Part shown: in pieces, positions 1-5,102 of the stretch
How the letters are laid out: each line of letters begins with the position of its first letter
How positions within the stretch are numbered: the first letter of the stretch is position 1
Assembly (NCBI GenBank): GCA_964650405.1
Contig: CAZYTO010000295.1
Span: forward strand, 1 to 6,656
DNA from: CAZYTO01 sp964650405
GTDB lineage: Bacteria; Acidobacteriota; Thermoanaerobaculia; Gp7-AA8
DNA: 6,656 bases
Reading direction: 5' to 3'
Position numbers and translations under genes: made by a program
The notes under the pieces: model-generated
The model's input: the letters and a program-made list of their open reading frames with translations, nothing else
Databases searched by the model: none
Told to the model about the DNA's origin: nothing

Positions 1-910
1 AAAGCTCGAGTGCGGCAGCGGCTTCGTCGAAGTGTTGCAGCTTCGACGCGCCGATGATCGGTGCGGTCACGCCCGGCTTGTGAAGCAGCCAGGCCAGGGC
101 GGTCTGGGAGGGGGAGACGCCGCGGCGGCGGGCCAGCTCGAAGTTGCGCTCGGCCACGGCGAAGTCCTCGTCGCGGAAGTAGAGGCTCCGGGCGTAGTCG
201 TCGCCCTGGGCGCGGTGCGTCTCGCCGCTCCCTTTGCGATCGCGGTTGCCGGCCAGGAAGCCGCGGGCCATGGGGCTCCACGGAATGATGCCGATCCCCG
301 TGGCCCGGCAGAACGGATTCATTTCGCGCTCCTCCTCGCGGTAGACGAGGTTGTAGTGATTCTGCATGGAGACGAACTTCGTCCAGCCGTGCCGCTCGGC
401 CGTGTGCTGCATGGCCGCGAACTGCCAGGCGAACATGCTCGACGCGCCGAGGTAGCGCGCCTTGCCGGACCGCACCACGTCGTGCAGCGCCTCCATCGTC
501 TCCTCGATCGGCGTCTGCGGATCGAACCGGTGGATCTGGTAGATGTCGACGTAGTCCGTGCCGAGGCGGCGCAGGGAATGGTCGATGGCGGAGAGGACGT
601 GCTTGCGGGAGAGGCCGCGGTCGTTCACATCCTCGCTCATCGGGTTGTAAAGCTTCGTGGCCAGCACCACGTCATCGCGGCGGGCGTGCTCCCGGACGGC
701 CCGGCCGAGGATCTCCTCCGACCTTCCCCGCGAGTACATGTCCGCCGTGTCGAAGAAGTTGATCCCGGCCTCGAAAGCCTTGCGGTAGAAGGGCTTCGAC
801 TCCTCCTCGTCGAGCACCCAGTCGCGCCACTGCCGCGATCCGTAGGTCATCGTACCGAGGCAGAGGCGGGAGACGTGGAGGCCGGTCTGACCGAGGCGAA
901 CGTACTGCAT
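1..910 (-). CDS. Aldo/keto reductase, YajO/Tas-like (C-terminus cut by window edge)
   Basis: This is a cytosolic NADP(H)-dependent oxidoreductase of the aldo/keto reductase superfamily, reducing aldehydes or ketones on a TIM-barrel; its substrate cannot be told from sequence. It starts at the ATG complementary to 908-910 (MQYVRLGQTGLHVSRLCLGTM), the usual start of the family. The reading frame is open for 303 codons and leaves the window, so roughly the last 15-30 residues are missing compared with relatives of about 320-335. The catalytic tetrad is visible: D54 and Y59 in FDTADMYS, K86 in LATKLYNP and H127 in YQIHRFDP. The motif PIIGASKLQH (284-293) is the NADP-phosphate-binding loop. Residues 34-130 (DEEES, GLSRK, DHSLRRLGTDYVDIYQ) look like the YajO/IolS-type subgroup. 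An in-frame ATG 14 codons upstream (base 952) is a possible alternative start, but neither start has a clear Shine-Dalgarno. It is divergent from apaG. Confidence 0.93.
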   Translation of the reverse strand, partial: MQYVRLGQTGLHVSRLCLGTMTYGSRQWRDWVLDEEESKPFYRKAFEAGINFFDTADMYSRGRSEEILGRAVREHARRDDVVLATKLYNPMSEDVNDRGLSRKHVLSAIDHSLRRLGTDYVDIYQIHRFDPQTPIEETMEALHDVVRSGKARYLGASSMFAWQFAAMQHTAERHGWTKFVSMQNHYNLVYREEEREMNPFCRATGIGIIPWSPMARGFLAGNRDRKGSGETHRAQGDDYARSLYFRDEDFAVAERNFELARRRGVSPSQTALAWLLHKPGVTAPIIGASKLQHFDEAAAALEL

Positions 911-1151
911 GGAACGGAGTTTATCCTGTCGCCCTTCGTCCTTCCCCTTCATCGTTGAGCGTTCATCCGGCTTTGCACCTGAAGTCAGAAGCATCGGTCT
1001 CGGCGCAAGGCTGAAAGGCTGAAAGGCTGGAAGGAAACCCGGCGCTGCCTCTGGCCCTTTCAGCCTTCCAGCCTTTCAGCCTTCCAGCCTTCATAGTCAT
1101 CGTCCGATCGACTCTAGGTGCAGAGCCCGGTCATCCTGCATACTGCCACTC
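911..1151. other. Divergent intergenic region between the reductase gene and apaG
   Basis: These 241 bases must hold the promoters of both flanking genes, but I see no convincing -35/-10 pair on either strand. The main content is the long hairpin at 1007-1091. A purine-rich stretch (minus strand, about 925-948) lies upstream of the reductase ATG, too far away to be its ribosome binding site. The 60 bases before the apaG ATG have no purine-rich Shine-Dalgarno. Confidence 0.6.
1007..1091. repeat. Long imperfect hairpin of GGCTGAAA/GGCTGGAA units
   Basis: The left arm 1007-1034 and right arm 1064-1091 are reverse complements at 27 of 28 positions, with a 29-base loop (1035-1063). Each arm consists of degenerate 8-base units alternating between AAGGCTGA and AAGGCTGG types, so several pairing registers are possible, and extra units (ccctttcag) spill into the loop. 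It sits between divergently transcribed genes, so it is not a simple terminator of either one. There is no open reading frame or transposase, and its role is unknown. Confidence 0.85.
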
Positions 1152-1535
1152 ATGTCCAGCGCCACCACCCGTGGGATTCGTGTCGAGGTCGAGTCGTTTT
1201 ACCTGCCGGAGCGGAGCGAGCCGGGGGAGAGATACTTTTTCTTTGCCTACCGCGTCCGAATAGCAAACGAAGGCGGGGAGACAGCCCAGTTGGTCAGCCG
1301 CGAGTGGATCATCACCGACGCGGACGGCAACGAAGAGACAGTGCGGGGGGACGGGGTCGTGGGCGAACAGCCGCTCCTGAGGCCGGGTGAGGCATTCGAA
1401 TACACGAGTTTCTGTCCGTTGACGACCGAGGTTGGGGCGATGCAGGGTAGCTACTTCATGAAAACGGAAACGGGAGAATCGTTTCGGGCGGAAATCGCGC
1501 CCTTCACTCTCGCTGTTCCGGGAGTTCTGAACTGA
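1152..1535 (+). CDS. apaG: ApaG domain protein
   Basis: The gene encodes a 127-residue stand-alone ApaG protein, the normal length for this family of about 125-130. ApaG has a fibronectin-type-III-like beta sandwich. It was historically linked to Co2+/Mg2+ efflux in enterobacteria, but its biochemical role is not firmly established. Family hallmarks seen here are YRVRIANEG near residue 34, REWIITDADGNEETVRGDGVVGEQP across residues 50-75, then LRPGEAFEYTSFCPL, and the closing MQGSYFMKTETGESFRAEIAPFTL. The usual TSG after the PGE motif reads TSF here, a small departure. The ATG at 1152 gives the expected N-terminus, although no Shine-Dalgarno precedes it. The stop codon overlaps the ribosome binding site of the next gene, 8 bases downstream, so the two are probably co-translated. 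The protein has no signal peptide or TM segment and should be cytoplasmic. Confidence 0.95.
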   Translation: MSSATTRGIRVEVESFYLPERSEPGERYFFFAYRVRIANEGGETAQLVSREWIITDADGNEETVRGDGVVGEQPLLRPGEAFEYTSFCPLTTEVGAMQGSYFMKTETGESFRAEIAPFTLAVPGVLN

Positions 1536-1538
1536 GGA
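1534..1538 (+). promoter_or_regulatory. Ribosome binding site GAGGA for the TTG-started gene
   Basis: GAGGA overlaps the final bases of the apaG TGA stop and lies 5 bases before the TTG at 1544. It decides the start of the downstream gene: TTG is not a common initiator, but this is the clearest Shine-Dalgarno in the window. The frame it opens begins immediately with a positively charged N-terminus followed by a hydrophobic segment. The overlap with the apaG stop suggests translational coupling. Confidence 0.7.
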
Positions 1539-1543
1539 TTGCT

Positions 1544-3133
1544 TTGGCGCGCAACCGGATACCTTTCCTACCGCTCTTTCTCACCGCTCTCACGGTCGTG
1601 TTCATCATTGCCGTGACCCTTCGTGCGCGCCTCTACGCCAGGGCCGGCGAGCAGCCGCAGGAGGTGGCGATGACGGTGAACGCGGCAGAGGCTCCGCCCC
1701 CTCCCGGCATGTACCGCGACGCCACCGGCGCACTCGTTCCCCTTCCCGGCGCCGAGCCCGGCACCCTCACGGTCATCCCTGCCGTCGTGAAAGTGAGCCC
1801 GGCCGCCAAATCGGCCAACCTCACGCGCGCGGAGCGTCTGCGCGCCCTTCTCTCCGAGCCCCTCGCCGCGTTCATGCCGCCGGCCGAGCCGGCCAAAGTC
1901 GTAACGCAGGCTCCCGTCGTCCAAGCGCCGGTGAAACCGCAGGCGCCGCCGGTCCGGACTCCCGCGCCCATGACGCCGCGAATCGGTGCCGGGGGCGGTG
2001 GCTCGGGACCGGGCAACACCAACCCGCAGCAGCCCGGCAAGGGGTCCGGCGACGATTCCCGTCACGGCCCGAAAGACAACGATCCCAGCTCCGATACCAC
2101 TCCGCCCCAGCTCGTGAGCGCCGAGTTCAACCCCCCTCAGGTCCATGACGGGGAAGAGGCCACGATTTACGTCCTGGCCACCGACGACATCTCCGGCGTC
2201 CGCGGCATTTCCGGGACGGTGGTCAGCCCGAGCAGCAAGGCCCTGCAGGGCTTTTCCTGCCAGCCGGACGGCTCGATGCCGGGTCGCTTCATCGGCCACG
2301 TCAACATTCCGAAGGACGCCGAAGAGGGGATGTGGCGCGTGAACTTCATGTCCCTCAGCGACAACGCAAGCAACACTGCCACCCTGCACCTGAGCACGGG
2401 CGGCATTCCGGCTACGGCCGTCCTGCGGGTCATCTCCAGCAATCCGGACAAGGATCCCCCGAAGCTCAACCGCGTCTGGCTGGACCGCACCCAGATCAAG
2501 GCAGGCGATCGGGACGTCGTCTACATCGACGCCTCGGACGACCGGTCCGGCGTCAAGTACGCCAGCGGCGTGTTCCTCAGCCCGTCCAAGCTGGCCCGCA
2601 TCAGCTTCGGCTGCCAGAAAGGCGACAACGACACGTTCTGGACCTGCACCATGAGCACGCCCGCCAATCTCGACTGCGGCAACTGGCAGCTCGAGCAGGT
2701 GCAATTGCAGGACGGCGCGAACAACATGGCCACCGTCCGGCTCGACAATCCCATCGTCGGCCAGGTCAAGCTCAGCATCCTCGGCGACAGTTGCGACAAC
2801 ACCCCGCCGGTGCTCCAGATGCTCACCCTCGATCCCCGTTCCATCTCCAACCAGGGGGGCAAGATCTCCATCACCGCCACCGTGACCGACGACATCTCCG
2901 GCGTCTTCAACGTCATGATCCAGGCCGTCGGCCCGGGTCAGGGCAGCGGCGGCTGGACCCAGCTCCGGCAGACCGGCGACAACCTCTGGACCGGCGTGTT
3001 CGACGTTCCGAACAATGCCGGCAAAGGCACCTGGCACATCGCCTTCGCCCAGGTCGTCGACAAGGGCAACAACCTCAAGCTGTACACCCAGAACGATCCC
3101 CCGCTGCTGAATGCCACGTTCGAGGTGAGGTAG
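1544..3133 (+). CDS. Membrane-anchored protein with three Ig-like repeats, function unknown
   Basis: I do not recognise a named family. The 529-residue protein starts at TTG (1544) behind GAGGA. Residues 7-25 form one hydrophobic helix after MARNR, best read as a signal anchor, with the rest probably outside the cytoplasmic membrane. Residues 50-180 are low-complexity, rich in Pro/Ala and then Gly (runs PPPP and GAGGGG), and look like a flexible stalk. Three homologous domains of about 117 residues follow, beginning near D184, D302 and D418. Each has D-x-x-PP, then a DD(I/R)SGV motif (214-219, 332-337, 449-454), then D-x-(A/G)-(S/N)-N near its end (D273, D390, D506). This is typical of bacterial Ig-like beta-sandwich domains. 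Cysteines cluster in domain 2 and the following linker (C357, C368, C378, C417), with C239 in domain 1, so disulfides are possible. No enzyme motif is seen. An adhesive, structural or sensory surface role is inferred only from the fold. It is coupled to apaG. Confidence 0.82.
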   Translation: MARNRIPFLPLFLTALTVVFIIAVTLRARLYARAGEQPQEVAMTVNAAEAPPPPGMYRDATGALVPLPGAEPGTLTVIPAVVKVSPAAKSANLTRAERLRALLSEPLAAFMPPAEPAKVVTQAPVVQAPVKPQAPPVRTPAPMTPRIGAGGGGSGPGNTNPQQPGKGSGDDSRHGPKDNDPSSDTTPPQLVSAEFNPPQVHDGEEATIYVLATDDISGVRGISGTVVSPSSKALQGFSCQPDGSMPGRFIGHVNIPKDAEEGMWRVNFMSLSDNASNTATLHLSTGGIPATAVLRVISSNPDKDPPKLNRVWLDRTQIKAGDRDVVYIDASDDRSGVKYASGVFLSPSKLARISFGCQKGDNDTFWTCTMSTPANLDCGNWQLEQVQLQDGANNMATVRLDNPIVGQVKLSILGDSCDNTPPVLQMLTLDPRSISNQGGKISITATVTDDISGVFNVMIQAVGPGQGSGGWTQLRQTGDNLWTGVFDVPNNAGKGTWHIAFAQVVDKGNNLKLYTQNDPPLLNATFEVR

Positions 3134-3146
3134 GAGAGAGAGAGAG
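3134..3146. repeat. GA dinucleotide tract
   Basis: Six and a half GA units directly follow the TAG stop of the Ig-like repeat gene. The tract lies outside any gene, so length change would not alter a protein. It leads straight into the TGGTTAG repeat element. Confidence 0.8.
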
Positions 3147-3220
3147 TGGTTAGTTTAGTCGTTAGTGGTTAGGTGGGAACATCACCGTGATGGCTCTAAC
3201 CACTCTAACCACTAACCACT
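3145..3220. repeat. Inverted arrays of a TGGTTAG-type heptamer between convergent genes
   Basis: The left arm (3145-3172) contains repeated, partly degraded TGGTTAG units. The right arm (3194-3220) carries their complement, CTAACCA. Perfect pairings include 3145-3154 with 3211-3220 (10 bp) and, in another register, 3161-3172 with 3205-3216 (12 bp). Because the flanking genes converge (stops at 3133 and 3226), the element could act as a bidirectional terminator. It lacks the usual GC-rich stem plus T-run, so that role is inferred from position only. Confidence 0.78.
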
Positions 3221-3225
3221 CGCAT

Positions 3226-4638
3226 CTACTCGCTCGGCAACTCCGCCCGCACGACCGTTCCCTGCCCGGGCGTGCTGTCGATGTTCAGCGTGCCGCCCAC
3301 CGATTCGGCGCGCTCGCGCATCGTCGTGAGGCCGAAGCGCGGGAACTCGGCCCGGGATCGGGCCGCGGGATTGAAGCCGATCCCGTCGTCGCGGATGGTC
3401 ACGTGGAGGTGGCCGTCGCTGCGGCGCACGTCGATGGTCACGTTTTTGGCCCGGGCGTGCTTGCGGATGTTCGTCAGCGACTCCTGCACGATCCGGACGA
3501 GTTGCAGCTCGATGCCGGCGCGGAGCGCGAGCGACGGCTCCACGGACAGGCTCGTCTGGATGCCCGTCTGTTCGTTCCACCGGCTGACGTAATCCTGCAG
3601 CAGATCGCTGAACGAGCGATCGGAGGACGGCAGCGTCCGGAGGTCGACGATCGACTCGCGCACGTCGCCGTAGGCCTCGCGCGCCGCCACGGCCAGCTCG
3701 CGCAACTGCTTTGTGGCCTCCTCCGTGCTGCCACGCTGGATGTACGCATTGGCCGCCTGCACCTTCGTGTTCACGTACCCGAGGACCTGGGCGATCCCGT
3801 CGTGGACCTCGTGGGCGATCCGGATGCGCTCCGAGGCGATGGCCATGTCCGCCACCTGCCGGTGCAGCCAGGCGTTGTCGATGGCGATGGCGGCGTGCAC
3901 CGCGAAGCGCTCCAGCGTTTCCTCTTCTTCCGTGGTGAACTCCGCGCCGTTCTCTTTTTCGCTGAGATAGAGATTGCCCAGGAACGGGCTCTTGCAGACG
4001 ATCGGTACGGCCAGGAGCGAGCGCATCACCGGATGGTTGGCCGGGAAGCCGTGCTGCCGCGGGTCTTTCGTGATGTCCGCCAGGCGGAGGCGTTGCCCAT
4101 GCTGGAGCACCACGCCGAGGAGGCCGTGGCCGGCCGGCGGCGCTCCGATGGCGGCGCGCATCTCGCTGCTGATGCCGGAGGTGATGAACTTCTCGATCCG
4201 GCCGGTGTCGTCGACCACGGACAGTGCTCCGTAGCGCGCGCCGGCCAGCTCCCGGGCCCGCTCCACCACCTTGTCGAGGACGCTCTCCAGCGACAAGTCC
4301 GAGGTGATGGCCAGCCCCGCCGCATGCAGCGCCAGGAGCTCGCGGTACTGGTGTTTCACCCGCTCGTGCACGCGCGCCACGATCCGCAGCATGAGCATGC
4401 CGAAGGCGATCAGCCCTCCGGCCACGAGACCGTCCAGGACGAGGTGCGTGCCGAGGCCGATCTGCCCGAGCACCGACGTCCGGGCCAGCTCCAGCGCCCC
4501 CACCAGCACCACCGGAGCGGCCACCGCCGCCACCCGCAGGCGGTTCAACGTTTGGTCCAGGTTCGCGTTCTCCTCCGCGTATTCTGAGGCAGGGAGATGT
4601 GCAAGAGGCAACGCGTCGATCATGGCCGCAAACGGCAT
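3226..4638 (-). CDS. Membrane GAF-domain sensor histidine kinase, NarL-partner class (HisKA_3)
   Basis: This is a sensor kinase of a two-component system, expected to autophosphorylate on His and pass phosphate to a NarL/LuxR-type response regulator; no such regulator lies in the window. The 470 residues divide into a short cytoplasmic N-terminus, two TM helices (about 35-52 and 66-87), a GAF domain (about 105-262), a HisKA_3 dimerisation domain with ERIRIAHEVHDGIAQ (phospho-acceptor H279, preceding D280), and a HATPase_c domain. The HATPase has an N-box at QESLTNIRKH (N390), a G1 box DDGIGF (417-422) and a later FGLTTMRERA (435-444). The GAF domain has GFPANHPVM and FLGNLYLSEK, resembling mycobacterial DevS/DosT, with H202 and Y224 spaced like the DevS haem-pocket residues. 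The start is the ATG at 4636-4638; M6 (4621-4623) is an alternative and neither has a clear Shine-Dalgarno. All catalytic motifs look intact. It is convergent with the Ig-like repeat gene and divergent from the radical SAM gene. Confidence 0.94.
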   Translation of the reverse strand: MPFAAMIDALPLAHLPASEYAEENANLDQTLNRLRVAAVAAPVVLVGALELARTSVLGQIGLGTHLVLDGLVAGGLIAFGMLMLRIVARVHERVKHQYRELLALHAAGLAITSDLSLESVLDKVVERARELAGARYGALSVVDDTGRIEKFITSGISSEMRAAIGAPPAGHGLLGVVLQHGQRLRLADITKDPRQHGFPANHPVMRSLLAVPIVCKSPFLGNLYLSEKENGAEFTTEEEETLERFAVHAAIAIDNAWLHRQVADMAIASERIRIAHEVHDGIAQVLGYVNTKVQAANAYIQRGSTEEATKQLRELAVAAREAYGDVRESIVDLRTLPSSDRSFSDLLQDYVSRWNEQTGIQTSLSVEPSLALRAGIELQLVRIVQESLTNIRKHARAKNVTIDVRRSDGHLHVTIRDDGIGFNPAARSRAEFPRFGLTTMRERAESVGGTLNIDSTPGQGTVVRAELPSE

Positions 4639-4738
4639 CGTGGCAATGTCGTCTCATGCAAACGAATGCGCGAACCCCGCCGGGGTGGACGCACCAACGC
4701 CTCGGGGTAGGGAAGACGCTACCCGGTAGGGTGGGGGG

Positions 4739-4822
4739 CTCGTTGTTCGTTCTCCGTTGTCCGTTGTTCGTGTCGCGCGGGGGACGCGAACGACTGCGGT
4801 ACAACAACGAACAACGGGGACA
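4739..4822. repeat. Inverted heptamer element (TTGTTCG / CGAACAA units)
   Basis: Bases 4739-4771 are four to five units of TTGTTCG/TTGTCCG type. Bases 4801-4822 carry the complement (CGAACAA, then CGGGGACA). The arms pair perfectly over 4761-4771 with 4807-4817 and continue through TGTCC/GGACA after a two-base bulge. An inner stem TCGCG (4773-4777) with CGCGA (4785-4789) is nested in the loop. The unit is the same family as the tandem array at 5034-5099. Confidence 0.8.
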
Positions 4823-4925
4823 CAGTCGCGCCCGCTGGTAATTGCCGTCTCGCGACGTCCCACGATCCGGCTCCGCTTGACGTGCGGGGTTGTTTCGCGG
4901 CAGATTAGGGCCTCAAACAGTAGAT

Positions 4926-5020
4926 CGCCGTTCGTTGCCCCTTGTCCTGCCCGCCGACATTGGCTGCGCTGTCTGTGAAACGACAGCCAACGTCCGGACA
5001 GGGACAACATCAACGAGGCG
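4926..5020. repeat. Imperfect long dyad upstream of the radical SAM gene
   Basis: The core TTGGCTG (4960-4966) pairs with CAGCCAA (4984-4990), with a competing inner stem GCTGTC (4968-4973)/GACAGC (4982-4987). Outside it, 4934-4947 (GTTGCCCCTTGTCC) is a gapped complement of 4996-5008 (GGACAGGGACAAC), and further out CGCC/GGCG and TCGTTG/CAACGA also match. It could be an RNA leader structure, an operator, or a decayed copy of the neighbouring inverted repeat. Confidence 0.4.
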
Positions 5021-5033
5021 CGATCCCGAAGCC

Positions 5034-5099
5034 CGAACAACGAACAGCGAACAACGGACAACGATCAGCGAACCAACGATCAGCGAACAACGGACAACG
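5034..5099 (+). repeat. Tandem degenerate heptamer array (CGAACAA family)
   Basis: Nine consecutive units: CGAACAA, CGAACAG, CGAACAA, CGGACAA, CGATCAG, an 8-base CGAACCAA, CGATCAG, CGAACAA, CGGACAA, followed by CGA. The run of units CGAACAA-CGGACAA-CGATCAG appears in part twice, which suggests higher-order duplication. The array stops 3 bases before the ATG of the radical SAM gene and leaves no Shine-Dalgarno. Confidence 0.88.
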
Positions 5100-5102
5100 A
5101 AA

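Larger units (their letters stand above)
4639..5102. other. 464-base divergent intergenic region rich in repeats, no credible gene
   Basis: From the kinase side this holds: a small GGGTAG/CTACCC hairpin (4705-4724, 8-base loop), an inverted heptamer element (4739-4822), about 110 bases without recognisable structure, an imperfect dyad (4926-5020), and a tandem heptamer array (5034-5099) ending at the next start codon. Open frames cross it on both strands. They exist only because the heptamers lack stop codons in most frames, and they translate to low-complexity VVR/RTT-rich strings, so I do not call them genes. There is no B12-box sequence GCCACTG that would suggest a cobalamin riboswitch ahead of the B12-dependent gene. 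Confidence 0.7.

Noticed and set aside
32..958. 308-codon plus-strand open frame over the reductase gene
   Set aside because: It is an antisense shadow of the aldo/keto reductase, which has its full catalytic tetrad on the minus strand.
1568..3037. 489-codon minus-strand open frame over the Ig-like repeat gene
   Set aside because: This is a high-GC shadow frame rich in Gly, Asp, Val and Arg. The plus-strand frame has a TM anchor, a ribosome binding site and three consistent domain repeats.
4877..4906. TTGACG followed at 17-18 bases by GCAGAT/CAGATT as a promoter for the radical SAM gene
   Set aside because: The -35 is good but the -10 matches the consensus poorly (at most 3 of 6), so it is not strong enough to annotate.
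4654..5061. 135-codon minus-strand open frame (and a 73-codon plus-strand one at 4757-4978)
   Set aside because: The translation is Ser/Arg/Val-rich repeat read-through with no domain; the frame is open only because the repeats lack stop codons.
5034..5099. CRISPR array
   Set aside because: The units are contiguous degenerate heptamers with no spacers, and no cas gene is present.
4890..5102. 71-codon in-frame N-terminal extension of the radical SAM protein
   Set aside because: The extra residues are low-complexity products of the heptamer array and the dyad, while the family's N-terminus begins naturally at the ATG at 5103.
4860..5102. Cobalamin riboswitch ahead of the B12-dependent gene
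   Set aside because: No GCCACTG B12 box or close variant is present, and the visible dyads do not match that architecture.
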